From JAMXLO01 sp963799415 (GTDB taxonomy: Bacteria; Pseudomonadota; Alphaproteobacteria; Acetobacterales; Acetobacteraceae), in assembly GCA_963799415.1 (NCBI GenBank), contig CAWCXI010000014.1, positions 38,197-102,196 on the forward strand: a stretch of DNA of 64,000 nucleotides, in the 5' to 3' direction. A program made the position numbers and the translations under genes. This document shows, one piece after another, positions 26,325-36,376 of this stretch (position 1 is its first letter; the number at the start of each line of letters is the position of its first letter). Under the pieces are notes generated by a model that made no database searches, was not told the origin of the DNA, and was given only the letters and a program-made list of their open reading frames with translations.

Positions 26325-28726
26325 TAGAACCTCGTACCAAAGCCGAAGCGGAAGATCTGCGTCTGGTCGTGCGGTTGCTTGATCACGAACGGGGTCAAGT
26401 CAACGTTTAGCAAACCGAACTGAGTATGCCAGGACAGCCCGACACCAATGCCAACACGCGGCGTTGGGGACGCGACGATCACGCATGGCGCCCCAGTCAC
26501 CTCCCGGCAGGTCGAGCTGTCCTGGAAGCTGGCCTGGGTCAGGCCGCCCACATCGACGAAGGCGCGACCGGACAGCCCGATGTCTGCCGAGATCGGCAGC
26601 GGATAGTGCAGTTCGGTCGACTAAGTCCAGATCATACGGCCACCCACCGGATCGCCGGTCACCGCATCGTGCGGACCAGCGCCGCCGATCTGAAACCCGC
26701 GCAGGTTGTCGCCACCCAGGAAGAACCGGTCGATGATCTGCTCCTGCTGCCCTTCGTTCCACAGGTAGCCGAAACTCGCGGTCAGTGCGACGCCCCAATC
26801 ACTGTTGCCGGTGAACCTGTCCAACGGGACGAAGTATTGGCCGTTGATGTTCGTGCGAACGAATTGTGCATTGCCGCCCAGGCCGGCGACGTCGTTGCCA
26901 AGCGAGACAAGATAGCCGGAGTGCGGATCGACCTTGCTGTCCCGTCGGTCGTAGGTCATCGCCTGGCTCACCTGGGAGAGCAGCGTGTAGCCCTCTTCCT
27001 GTTTGATGAAGAAGCTGGCGTTGGTCGCGACGTTGAACACTGTTCGTCCGACCAGCGAGTAGCTCCAGACCTGGCGCAGGTATTCATTGAAGTCATAGCC
27101 AGCACGAATATCGAAGCCGACACGCCTCTCGTCATACGGCTCGGTGCCGAGATAGTTCGTCTGGATCAGGAACACGTCGCCGCCAGCGACCAGATTGCGG
27201 TCGAGGAAGTAGGGATCCGTGATCGAGGCGGTGACCGAACTGCGCCTCTGCGCCAGCACGCCGTTGATGCCGGCACTGATGCCGGTGCCGACCAGATTGC
27301 GCTCACTCAGGCCGACGTCGAGCAGCGCGCCTGCATCCGTCGAGTAGCCGCCGCCTACCGTGAGCTCGCCGGTTGCCTTTTCCTCGACCGTGGCGGTCAG
27401 CACTGCCTTGTCCGGCGTCGACCCAGGCGTAGTGTTGATTTGGACATTGTTGAAATAGTTGAGATCCTGCAGCCGCTGCCGTGACCGGCGCACCGCCTCG
27501 GCGCTGAACGCGTCGCCCTCGGCCAAACGGAATTCTCGGCGGATGACCTTGTCCTTGGTGCGTGTGTTGCCGACGATGTCGATCCGCTCGACATAGACAC
27601 GCGGACCCTCACCCACATCGAATATCAGGTCGACGGTGTGCTTTGCGGGGTCGCGGACAATCCGCGGCTTCACCTCGACGAAGGCATAGCCGCGATTGTG
27701 AACATCGAGCTCCATCGCATCGACGCTGCGTCCGACGGCATCGCCATCATACCAATCGCCCGGGTCGATCTGCAGATTGCCCCGCAAAGCGTCTCCGTTG
27801 AGGTTGCGCAGCTGCGAGTTGATGGTGATCTTGCCGACCTTGAAGCGATCGCCCTCGCTGATTGTGAAGGTGAGAAAGAAACCGGAGCGATCGGGTGCCA
27901 GCTCGGATTTCGCATCCTTCACCTCGAAATCAATGTAGCCGTTCTTCAGGTAGAAGCGCCGCAGCAGCTCCTTGTCGAAGTTCAGCCGCTCCGGAGCGTA
28001 TTCGTCGGATGTGGAAAGAAAACGCCACCAGCGCTCCTCACGGCTGTTGATCACCTCAGATAGCCGGTCCTCGCTGAATTCATGGTTCCCGACGAACGCG
28101 ATCTTGCTGATCAGCGTCACACTGCCGTCGTTGATCTGATAGACGACGTCGACACGGTTCTCGCCGAGCCGGATGACCTGCGGATCGACCCGCGCATTGT
28201 AGTAGCCGCGCCGGGCGTAAAGATCGAGGATGTGCTGCCGGTCCTGCTCGGCCAGCGCCGGGGTGAACACGGCGCGCGGCTTGAGCTGCATCTCCGGACG
28301 AAGTTGATCATCGGTCACCTTGTGATTGCCCTCGAAGGCGACGCGGTTGACCAGCGGATTCTCGACAAGGCGCACCACCAGCGTGTCACCGTCACGATTG
28401 AGCCGGACATCCTGAAAGAGGCCGGTTGCGTAGAGGGTCTTCAGGCTGCGATCCAGCCGATCGGGATCGAACGGATCGCCTGGCTGTACCAGCATGTAGG
28501 AGAGGATCGTCCCGGTCTCAATTCGCTGATTGCCCTCGACCTTGATCGTGGCAATCGTGCCGCCCGCGCGCACGGTGCCAGACGCGGGCGCAGTCCGCGC
28601 GGCTGACGGCGGCGCAGTCCGGGCAGCTGACCGCGGCGGCGCTCGAGTCTGTGCCAGCGCAGAACCGACGAACAACAATGGCAAAAGACACACGGTCACC
28701 CACCGTGCGGCGCGGGTACGAATCAA
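26324..28726 (-). pseudogene. bamA: Outer membrane protein assembly factor BamA, with an in-frame amber codon
   Basis: The frame encodes 800 aa with a signal peptide, five POTRA repeats (from IATIKVEGNQRIETGTILSYM) and the barrel, ending FRFGFGTRF, with the terminal Phe needed for outer-membrane insertion. Codon 702, at 26621-26623, is TAG between GGRMIWT and STELHYPLPIS. Relatives have a barrel strand running through here, and CAG (Gln) would fit. No base is gained or lost. BamA is essential, so a true truncation minus the last strands would be lethal. Start is TTG 28726 with GGAGGG six bases or so upstream. It heads the bamA-skp-lpxD-fabZ-lpxA-lpxI-gloA operon. Confidence 0.93.
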
Positions 28727-28927
28727 ACGCCTCCCTCCTCAGCGATGCGCCATACCAGGATCGCGCTGGGCAACCTAAACTCAACTTCGGCGTCGAGAGA
28801 ATACCGCCCGCGGCTGGCGAGCGCTAATAAGGCCTGGAAGGCACCCCGGTTGCGGACCAGCGACAACTCCCACAGGATAGACATGGCGCGGAGCGCCCGC
28901 CGGGACGAATGTGAATGGAGAGACCGA

Positions 28928-29690
28928 ATGTCAGCAGCGCTACAGCTGCCGAAGACCAGCATGACCGACATCGAGTGGCAGACACGCTGTGAACTTGCCG
29001 CGCTGTATCACGTGGTCAATCACCTTGGCTGGACCGACCTGATCAATACCCACATGTCGGCGCGTATCCCAGATGAACCGAACACCTTCCTGATCAACAA
29101 CTACGGCGAGATGTTCGATGAGATCACCGCGTCGAGTTCTGGTCAAGATGGACATGGACGGCAAGGTCTTCAGCGAAGGCGGCAGGTTCAACAATGCCGG
29201 CTTCACCATCCACAGCGGTGTCTACAAGGCACGCCCGGACGCGATGTGCGTGATGCACACGCACACCCGTGCCGGGGCCGGAATCTCGCTGCTGGAGCGC
29301 GGACTGCGCCCGATCAGCCAAGACGCTATGCAGGTCTTCGACGACGTCGCCTATCATGAGTATGGCGTGCCCGCGTCTCCCGAAGAGTGCGAGGCGCTTG
29401 GCCGCACCTGCAAGCACGGCAGCCACGTAGTGCTGCTCAACCACGGTCTGTTGACACACGGACCGACGATTCATGGTACGTTCTTTCGCATGTACTGCCT
29501 GGAGCGCGCCTGCGAGCTTGAACTCATTGCCCGAACGCTCGGTGCGCCGGCTGCGCAGATCGACGACCACGTCGTGAGCAAGGCGGCGGAGCGAATGCAG
29601 AAACGGCGCAACACGCCGGAATACGGTCGCGCGGAATGGCAAGGCCTGGTGCGCACGATCGATCGCGAGGGCGCCGACTACCGCTGCTAG
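28928..29690 (+). pseudogene. Class II aldolase/adducin family protein, one frameshift
   Basis: ATG 28928 follows GGAGAG. The first part reads ELAALYHVVNHLGWTDLINTHMSARIP and FLINNYGEMFDEITAS. At 29136-29139 the read GAGTTCT breaks the frame; GAGTCT restores ASSLVKMDMDGKV, the family consensus. The second part has the zinc ligands in VMHTHTRAGAGIS and LLNHGLLTHG. About 253 aa results. Members include fuculose-phosphate aldolase-like enzymes and decarboxylases; this subgroup lacks a known substrate. It is divergent from bamA. Confidence 0.85.
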
Positions 29691-29803
29691 CGCGGTACGA
29701 GCGCTCGAATACGCGCTCAGCCCGCGCCAACTCTTGGTTTGATCGCGTGATTCAGACCTGCGGCGTTCCGCCTTCGGTCATCACGCTCTAGGGGGCACGA
29801 GAG

Positions 29804-30373
29804 ATGCCATTCGACGCGCTGATCGCCCCGCCACGACCGAGATTATTGGCCGAGGTCCTCGGCGACCACGGTGTGTCGCCGGTGCCGCTGCAGGCGCTGG
29901 CGGCGCACAAGCAGGCGCAGCTTGAACGATTCGCGCCGAGCTTCTGGCACCAGCATCAGACCTGGTTGCCGGTGGGACTGATCGGTTCCGTGTTCTGCAT
30001 GGCGTTGAGCGGCGGTCTTGCCAACCGCACTCTGGCCGATTCCCTGGTGCCGTCGTGGCTCAGCCTGTTCTGGCTCGGCGTGATGGCGCTGCTGATCGTG
30101 TTTGGCGTGTTCCGGGTGAGTGCAGGTGCCAAGTGGGAGGAGCGCGTCGTGGCAGCGGAAGGGCTGCTCGCACTCGGTGTACCCCGGCGGATCACGCTTC
30201 TGGCACGTGACCTGCAACGCGACGCAATCGGATCGACGCTGGTCCTCGGGGAACTGTTGCAGGAGGAGATCGTGCTCGATCCCTACCTGCTGCTGAACTG
30301 CGGCGGCGAGCGAGTCTGCCTGGGAATCTGGGACGGGCCACGGATCATCGCGGTTGCCGGCCAGTCCGGCTGA
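29804..30373 (+). CDS. Hypothetical protein with two membrane helices
   Basis: The 189-aa protein has two hydrophobic segments (about 54-72, WLPVGLIGSVFCMALSGGL, and about 83-103, LVPSWLSLFWLGVMALLIVFG) and a cytosolic C-terminal region (RITLLARDLQRDAIGSTLVLGELLQEEIVLDPYLLL) that ends GIWDGPRIIAVAG. I do not recognise the family. It lies alone between the aldolase and the convergent livM stop, only 4 bp away. Codon use looks like its neighbours, so it is probably a real gene. Confidence 0.65.
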   Translation: MPFDALIAPPRPRLLAEVLGDHGVSPVPLQALAAHKQAQLERFAPSFWHQHQTWLPVGLIGSVFCMALSGGLANRTLADSLVPSWLSLFWLGVMALLIVFGVFRVSAGAKWEERVVAAEGLLALGVPRRITLLARDLQRDAIGSTLVLGELLQEEIVLDPYLLLNCGGERVCLGIWDGPRIIAVAGQSG

Positions 30374-30377
30374 CCGG

Positions 30378-31310
30378 TTACAGCGCCAGGCGCAACGCGC
30401 CGCCGATCTCACCGATCACGCCGCGACGGAACGCCAGCACGCAGATCACGAAGATCATCCCCTGCGTGACGGTCACCCACTGGCCGAACTGCGCCAGATA
30501 GTTCTCCATCGTGGTCACCAGCACCGCGCCCATCACCGGACCGAATACCGTCCCGAGGCCACCAAGCAGTGTGGTCAGCACGACTTCACCTGACGTGGAA
30601 TAGTGCACGTCGGTCAGCGTGGCGATGCCGAACACCAGCGCCTTGGTGCCGCCGGCCACGCCCGCCAGCATGGTGGACAGCACGAACGCGATCAGCTTGT
30701 AGTCATCTGTGCGATAACCGAGCGAAGTTGCCCGCGGCTCGTTCTCACGGATCGCCTTCAGTACCTGGCCGAACGGCGAATGGATGATGCGATGGATCAG
30801 CAGGAAGCCAGCGATGAACACCGCCGCCACCAGCCAGTACATCGCCATGTCGTTGTCGAGTGAGATGACGCCGAACAGATAGCCGCGCGGCACCTGCTGG
30901 ATGCCGTCCTCGCCGCCGGTGAATGGCGCCTCGACGCAGAAGAAATATATCATCTGCGCCAGCGCCAGCGTGATCATGGCGAAGTAGATGCCCGAGCGGC
31001 GGATTGCCAGATAGCCAAGGCACAGCCCGAGTACTGCACCGGTCGCGCCGCCGAGGATGATCGCGATCGCCGCATCGACATGCCAGAACTTCATGGTCCA
31101 GGCGGCGATATAGGCGCCCATGCCGAAGAATGCCGCATGGCCGAATGACAGCAGGCCGACATAGCCGATCATCAGATTGAACGCGCAGGCGAACAGCGCG
31201 ACGCACAGTACCCGCATTAAGAACACGGGATACAGCACGAACGGACAAACGACGATCAGCGCCAGCATCACCAGGAAGGTGATCTGCTGCGAGCGGGAGA
31301 AACCAAACAT
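30378..31310 (-). CDS. livM: Branched-chain amino-acid-type ABC transporter permease LivM
   Basis: From ATG 31310 the product is 310 aa (MFGFSRSQQITFLVML). It has the LivM signature NLMIGYVGLLSFGHAAFFGMGAYIAAW and the inner-loop motif GQVLKAIRENEPRATSLGY that meets the ATPase, with about nine helices. The ATG overlaps the livH stop by one base. It forms the membrane channel with LivH. The true substrate of the system is not certain. Confidence 0.93.
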   Translation of the reverse strand: MFGFSRSQQITFLVMLALIVVCPFVLYPVFLMRVLCVALFACAFNLMIGYVGLLSFGHAAFFGMGAYIAAWTMKFWHVDAAIAIILGGATGAVLGLCLGYLAIRRSGIYFAMITLALAQMIYFFCVEAPFTGGEDGIQQVPRGYLFGVISLDNDMAMYWLVAAVFIAGFLLIHRIIHSPFGQVLKAIRENEPRATSLGYRTDDYKLIAFVLSTMLAGVAGGTKALVFGIATLTDVHYSTSGEVVLTTLLGGLGTVFGPVMGAVLVTTMENYLAQFGQWVTVTQGMIFVICVLAFRRGVIGEIGGALRLAL

Positions 31311-32197
31311 CAGGCGCGCCTCCCAAATAGGCCATGTGGCAGCGTGAGCAGCACGATCACCATGACCAGGAACACGACGGTGGCCGAGGCCTGGGGGTAG
31401 AACACCTTGGTGAGGCCCTCGATCACACCGAGTCCGAAGCCGGTGATGATGGAGCCCATGATCGAGCCCATGCCGCCGATTACCACCACCGCAAACACCG
31501 TGTTGATGAAGTTGTCGCCCATATTGGGGTTTACCGAATAGATCGGTGCGGCGAGCACACCGGCAAAGGCGGCGAGCGCCACGCCGCCGCCGTAGGTCAA
31601 CGTGATCAGCCGGGGCACGTTCACGCCGAACGCCTGTACGAGCGGCGCGTTCTCGGTTGCCGCGCGCAGGGTGGCGCCGAGCGGCGTCTTTTCGATAATG
31701 GCCCAGGTCGCGAGACAAACGATCAACGCGGCAAAAACGACCCAGGCACGATAGTTCGGCAGAAACATGAAGCCGAGGTCAGTGGCGCCACTCAGGATGG
31801 CGGGGATCTGATAGGGCAGACCGGAACTGCCGTAGTAGTTGCGGAACAGGCCCTGGATCACCAGCGCCAGGCCAAAGGTCAGCAGAAGTCCGTACAGATG
31901 GTCCAGATGGTAAAGGCGGCTGATGATCGTGCGTTCCAGCACAACGCCGAACGCCCCGATGATGATTGGTGCCAGGATCAGCGAGGGGAAATAGCCGATG
32001 CCGGCGTATTGCAGCAGCATCCAGGAGGCGAAGGCGCCCATCATGAACAGGGCGCCGTGCGCGAAGTTGATGATGTTCAGCATGCCGAAGATGATCGCGA
32101 GACCCATCGACAGCATCGCGTAGAAGGCGCCGTTGATCAGCCCAAGCAGAAGCTGGCCGAACAGCAGCGGGCCGGGGATGCCGAAGATCATGATCAT
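31310..32197 (-). CDS. livH: Branched-chain amino-acid-type ABC transporter permease LivH
   Basis: ATG 32197, preceded by GGGAGG, gives 295 aa from MIMIFGIPGPLLFGQLLLGL. The family signs are GLINGAFYAMLSMGLAIIFG, MLNIINFAHGALFMMGAF and the EAA-like loop GATLRAATENAPLVQAFGVNV. It lies 26 bp downstream of the binding-protein gene in the same operon. Confidence 0.93.
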   Translation of the reverse strand: MIMIFGIPGPLLFGQLLLGLINGAFYAMLSMGLAIIFGMLNIINFAHGALFMMGAFASWMLLQYAGIGYFPSLILAPIIIGAFGVVLERTIISRLYHLDHLYGLLLTFGLALVIQGLFRNYYGSSGLPYQIPAILSGATDLGFMFLPNYRAWVVFAALIVCLATWAIIEKTPLGATLRAATENAPLVQAFGVNVPRLITLTYGGGVALAAFAGVLAAPIYSVNPNMGDNFINTVFAVVVIGGMGSIMGSIITGFGLGVIEGLTKVFYPQASATVVFLVMVIVLLTLPHGLFGRRA

Positions 32198-32223
32198 TGT
32201 ATTGCCTCCCCGACCCGCCGTCG

Positions 32224-33458
32224 TCAGGCCTTGCCGATGAACCCGCAGTGGCCTTCGCTGAGGGGTCGATATGCCTGGTCGCCGGGCGTGGTCGCCACCA
32301 GCTTGTAGTAGTCCCACGGACCCTTGCTGTCGGACGGCTGCTTCACCTCGAACAGGAACGCCGGAGTAAGATTGCGGCCATCCTCGCGGATCGTGGTCTT
32401 TCCGAAGCAGTCATCTTCGACTGGCATCTTCTTCATCCGCGCCACAGTCGCGGCACCGTCCTTCTTCGCCTCTGCGGCCCCCATGTCGGAGACTGTCTTC
32501 AGGTAATGGAGCGTCGCCGAATAGCAGCCGGCGTGCACCATGTTGGGCCAGTTGTTCGGTGTCTTCGACTTCACCCGATTGGTGAAGGCACGTGTCCGGT
32601 CATTTAGGTCCCAATAGAAGCTTTCAGTCAGGTTCAGCCCCTGCGAAACATCGAGGCTGAGTGCATGCACATCGGTCACGAACATCAGCAGGGCGGCAAC
32701 CTTCATTGTCTGGTTGATGCCGAATTCGCGCGCCTGCTTGATTGAGTTGACCGTATCCGCGCCGGCGTTGCACAGGCCCAGCACCTTGGCGCGACTCGCC
32801 TGCGCCTGCACCAGGAAGGACGAGAAATCGGAGGTGCCGGGAAACGGGTAAGGCGAGGAGCCGAGGTACCTTGCCGCCCGAAGCCTGCACCAGCGCGCTG
32901 GTGTCGGCCTGCAACTGTTTGCCGAACGCATAGTCGGCGGTGAGGAAGTACCCAGGAATCGCCACCCGCCTTCACCATCGCCCCGCCGGTCGAGCGCGCG
33001 AGCATGTAGGTGTCATAGGTCCAGTGGATGAAGTTTGGCGAGCACGACTTGCCGGTCAGATCGGACGAAGCGGCACCGGAGTTGAGGTAGACCTTGTTCT
33101 TCTCTCGCACGACCGACTGCACGGCGAGTGCCACCGACGACGTCGGCACGTCGAGCAGCATGTCCACGCCGTCGCGGTCGAACCACTGGCGCGCGATCGA
33201 CACGGCAAGGTCGGGCTTGTTCTGGTGGTCGGCGTTGATCACCTCGACGTTGAGGCCTTTGCCTGGGACGCCGAAATCCTCCAGCGCCTGCTTGGCGCAC
33301 ACAATCGAGGTCGGGCCTCCGGTGTTCATGTAAGGGCCCGACATGTCGTTCAGGACGCCAATCTTGATGGTTGGCGCACCCTGCGCGCGAGGTCGCACGA
33401 GCGGCGTGGCGGCCGCGGCAGTTGCCGTGCCGAGAAGAGTGCGGCGGGAGATGGTCAT
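32224..33458 (-). pseudogene. ABC transporter substrate-binding protein (PBP type I, Leu/Ile/Val-like), two frameshifts
   Basis: ATG 33458 begins MTISRRTLLGTATAAAATPL, a Tat-like signal with the SRRTLLG motif. The periplasmic binding fold follows (IKIGVLNDMSGPYMNTGG, YLNSGAASSDLTGK). Near 32955 an extra G in TGGGTAC and near 32870 an extra base in GGTACCTC shift the frame; between them the reading is YFLTADYAFGKQLQAD, and after them LGSSPYPFPGTSDFSSFLVQ, all in family order. Taking out two bases gives about 410 aa. It would capture the ligand and hand it to LivHM. It sits between livF and livH. Confidence 0.85.
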
Positions 33459-33542
33459 GGTCGATATCCTCATCAGTGGTGGATCGGGTTTCCGTCAGTG
33501 GTTGAACCCACCGATCCAGACTCTTCCCCTCGTCACAGTCTT

Positions 33543-34238
33543 TCAGACTCCAAGGTACTCGTGAATCTTGTCCATGCTGGCCTCGAGCCGATGGTTCGGG
33601 ATCATGTCGATCACCCGGCCGTGCTCCATGACATAGTGCCGGTCGGCCACCGTCTGGGCGAAGCGAAAGTTCTGCTCAACCAGCAGAACGGTAAAGCCCC
33701 GCTGCTTGATCTCGCGCACCGTACGGCCAATCTGCTGCACGATCACCGGCGCCAGCCCCTCGGTCGGCTCGTCCAGCAGCAGCAGCTTCGCGCCGGTGCG
33801 GAGGATGCGCGCGATCGCCAGCATCTGCTGTTCGCCGCCGGACAGCCGCGTGCCATGTGCGGTGCGTGCGCGTTCCCTCAGGTTGGGGAAAAGCGCGTAG
33901 ATGGTATCCACGTCGAGGCCGCCCGGTGCCACCACCGGCGGCAGCAGCAGGTTCTCGGTCACACTCAGCGAGCCGAAGATGCCGCGCTCCTCCGGGCAGA
34001 ACGCGATGCCGGCGCGTGCAACCTGATTGGGCATCAGGCGCACGGTTTCGCGGCCACGGAATGCGATGCTTCCCTCGCGGCGCGGCACCAGGCCCATGAT
34101 CGACTTCAGCGTGGTTGTCTTGCCGGCGCCGTTGCGACCAAGCAATGTCACCACCTCGCCCTCACGCACTTCGAAGTCCACGCCATGCAGGATGTGGCTT
34201 TCGCCGTACCAGGCGTTGAGTCCCTTCACCTCAAGCAT
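33543..34238 (-). CDS. livF: ABC transporter ATP-binding protein LivF
   Basis: The 231-aa ATPase has Walker A GRNGAGKTT, signature LSGGEQQMLAIAR, Walker B LLLLDEPTEG and the H-loop-like LLVEQN (Gln-Asn in place of His, as is usual for LivF). The N-terminus MLEVKGLNAWYGESHILHGVDF is typical. It overlaps livG by 8 bp and is followed after 84 bp by the binding-protein gene. Confidence 0.95.
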   Translation of the reverse strand: MLEVKGLNAWYGESHILHGVDFEVREGEVVTLLGRNGAGKTTTLKSIMGLVPRREGSIAFRGRETVRLMPNQVARAGIAFCPEERGIFGSLSVTENLLLPPVVAPGGLDVDTIYALFPNLRERARTAHGTRLSGGEQQMLAIARILRTGAKLLLLDEPTEGLAPVIVQQIGRTVREIKQRGFTVLLVEQNFRFAQTVADRHYVMEHGRVIDMIPNHRLEASMDKIHEYLGV

Positions 34239-34983
34239 GCGGCGTCCCCAGATAGGCAGCGATCACTTCCGGGTTCTGCGACACCGTTGCGTAGTCACCC
34301 TCTGCGAGCACACGCCCGCGCGTCAACACAGTGATGGTGTCGCACAAGCCTTCCACGACGGACAGATTGTGCTCGACCATCAGGATGGTGCGGTCGCCGC
34401 GCACTCGTCGTATCAGCTCGACGATGCGGTCGACGTCGCCGTGGCCCATGCCGGCGGTCGGTTCGTCGAGGAGCATCACCTCGGGATCCAAGGCGAGCGT
34501 GGTGGCGATCTCCAGCGCCCGCTTCTGGCCATAGGGAAGCTGCGTCACCACGGTGTCGGCCTCTCCGGTCAGGCCGACGTCGAACAGCAGTTGGCGCGCC
34601 CGATCCTCGTAGACGCCCAGCACCCTTTCCGAGCGCCAGAAGTCAAAGCTGGCACCGCGACCGCGCTGCAGCGCAAGCCGGACATTTTCCAGTGCCGTGA
34701 GGTGGGGAAACACCGCTGAGATTTGAAAGCTGCGCACGAGGCCGAGGCGTGCGACCTGCGCCGGCTTCATGCCGGTGATGTCGCGGTCCTTGAAGCGGAT
34801 CGTGCCGCGGGTCGGCGGCAGGAATGCGGTCAGTAGATTGAAGCACGTGGTCTTGCCGGCACCATTCGGACCGATCAGCGCATGGATCGTCCCGGCGCGC
34901 ACGATCAACGACACATCGTCCACCGCGACGAAACCGCCGAATTCTCGGGTCAAGTGCTCGGTTTCCAGGATGGTGTCGTTCAC
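34231..34983 (-). CDS. livG: ABC transporter ATP-binding protein LivG
   Basis: The start chosen is GTG 34983, because AAGGAG lies eight bases before it and the product (250 aa) begins just ahead of the conserved ILETEHLTREFGGFVAVDDVSL. Upstream ATGs (e.g. 35031) would be longer and lack a ribosome site. Walker A is GPNGAGKTT, Walker B VMLLDEPTAGM, H-loop MVEHN; the signature is degenerate (PYGQKRALEIATTL), as LivG members often show. It heads the livG-livF-binding protein-livH-livM operon and is divergent from the CitE-like gene, with 101 bp between the starts. Confidence 0.93.
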   Translation of the reverse strand: MNDTILETEHLTREFGGFVAVDDVSLIVRAGTIHALIGPNGAGKTTCFNLLTAFLPPTRGTIRFKDRDITGMKPAQVARLGLVRSFQISAVFPHLTALENVRLALQRGRGASFDFWRSERVLGVYEDRARQLLFDVGLTGEADTVVTQLPYGQKRALEIATTLALDPEVMLLDEPTAGMGHGDVDRIVELIRRVRGDRTILMVEHNLSVVEGLCDTITVLTRGRVLAEGDYATVSQNPEVIAAYLGTPHA

Positions 34984-35084
34984 CCCGGACGTCTCCTTCA
35001 ACAAAGTCCCCTGTGCCTCCGCTGATTGCATATCGTTGCCGGGGGCGCAAGATTGCCGCCCTTTCGAAGCGCGAGGCCATCCGC

Positions 35085-35948
35085 ATGCGATTGCGCAGTC
35101 CGTTGTTCGCACCTGGCGATTCCGAACGCAAAATGACCAAGGCGATCGCCTCGACCGCCGACGTCGTGATCCTCGATCTTGAGGATTCTGTCGCTGCGCC
35201 AGCGAAACCGACGGCGCGTACCGTTGTGCCCGATGTGGTGCGTGCACATCCCGGCCGCGGGCTGATCGTGCGGGTCAATCCGCCCGGCACACCATGGTAT
35301 CTGGAGGATCTGGCCGCCGTCGTTCCGGCGCGACCGGCCGGGGTGATGCTGCCGAAGTGCAGCGGGCCGGAGGACCTCGCCACGCTCGGTCACCACCTCG
35401 AAGCGCTGGAGGCCGCGGCCGCCAGCCCGGTCGGCAGCACCGGAGTTGTGGCCATCGTCACCGAGACTGCTGGTTCGGTATTCAGCCTGGGCGCTTACGG
35501 CGGGGTGGCGTCCCGGTTGCTGGCGATTTGCTTCGGCGCGGAAGACCTTTCGGCCGATCTCGGCATTTCGCCCCGCCATCCGGACGGCTCCTACCCCGCG
35601 CCTGTCGTGCTGGCGCGCGCCCAGACATTGGTGGCGGCCGGCGCCCTGGGCGTTCCGGCGATCGACACGCCCTATCCCGATCACGGCGACCCAGCAGGCC
35701 TGCGGCGGGAGGCGGCGGCGGCCGAGGCGGACGGGTTCGCCGGGAAGATACTGATCCACCCGGCACAGATTGACATCGTGAATGCCGCCTTCTCGCCCTC
35801 GCCAGAGCGTATCCGCTGGGCCGAGCGGGTGAACGCGGCCTTCACCACCAACCCTGATGCCGGCGTGTTTGCGCTCGACGGCAAGATGATCGACCGGCCG
35901 CACTGGAAACTGGCGCAGCGCATCCTGGCCGCCGCCGGACACGAGTAG
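35085..35948 (+). CDS. HpcH/HpaI aldolase / CitE-family CoA-ester lyase
   Basis: From ATG 35085 the protein is 287 aa (MRLRSPLFAPGDSERKM). CitE-type signs: PLFAPGDS, the Mg-binding VVILDLEDSVA, VRVNPPGTPW, the second acidic pair in FGAEDLSADLG, and GKILIHPAQIDIVNAAF. Relatives cleave malyl-CoA, methylmalyl-CoA or citramalyl-CoA. The absence of CitD/CitF genes here argues for a stand-alone lyase of malyl-CoA type. It is divergent from livG. The exact substrate is not decided by sequence. Confidence 0.88.
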   Translation: MRLRSPLFAPGDSERKMTKAIASTADVVILDLEDSVAAPAKPTARTVVPDVVRAHPGRGLIVRVNPPGTPWYLEDLAAVVPARPAGVMLPKCSGPEDLATLGHHLEALEAAAASPVGSTGVVAIVTETAGSVFSLGAYGGVASRLLAICFGAEDLSADLGISPRHPDGSYPAPVVLARAQTLVAAGALGVPAIDTPYPDHGDPAGLRREAAAAEADGFAGKILIHPAQIDIVNAAFSPSPERIRWAERVNAAFTTNPDAGVFALDGKMIDRPHWKLAQRILAAAGHE

Positions 35949-36076
35949 GATCCGGCAACCACCGGCTGACTCCAGGCACTCTTGCTGGCGCGGCGGTTGC
36001 TGGACCGCTCTGCCGGTCATCGAACCGGCCGGCGCGGTCGCGGCGAGGTAATTCAGCCGCTCGGGGCTCCGCGAGG

Positions 36077-36232
36077 TTACGCGGCGCCACGAACGTCCCT
36101 TTCCCTCTGATGCTCCGCCTGGGCGTCCCGTCTGCGCGCCACGCGCACCACGACAATCCATAGTCCGCCGGTGATCACCGCGAGATCGAACCAAGCCCCA
36201 GTGACTATCAGGACCCACTGCCACCACTGCAT
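36077..36232 (-). CDS. Small single-span membrane protein (51 aa)
   Basis: ATG 36232 opens a short frame: MQWWQWVLIVTGAWFDLAV, then ITGGLWIVVVRVARRRDAQ and a charged tail to TAA at 36077. One long hydrophobic stretch (about 5-31) with Trp at its edge is followed by Arg/Glu-rich cytosolic residues, as in many small inner-membrane proteins. The ribosome site is weak. It lies alone in a 430-bp gap between the CitE-like gene and the efflux operon. I know no family for it. Confidence 0.45.
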   Translation of the reverse strand: MQWWQWVLIVTGAWFDLAVITGGLWIVVVRVARRRDAQAEHQRERDVRGAA

Positions 36233-36376
36233 CCCATCGTAGTGGAAGTTCGCTCACGGGATAACAATCAGTCCTTACGACCCAGACCAATCGAGTAACC
36301 ACTGCCGAACGCGCCTCCGAACGTCGGGCATTGACGGTGGTGGACGGCTCGATAGAAAGCCCGCAATGGCCACGCC

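Noticed and set aside
26324..28726. Reassigned amber codon as an explanation of the bamA TAG
   Set aside because: TAG is the terminal stop of bamA and also ends gatB in this window, and no other gene has an internal TAG.
35031..35247. Longer livG start at 35031 or 35247
   Set aside because: These starts overlap the divergent CitE-like gene and lack a ribosome site; GTG 34983 has AAGGAG at good spacing.
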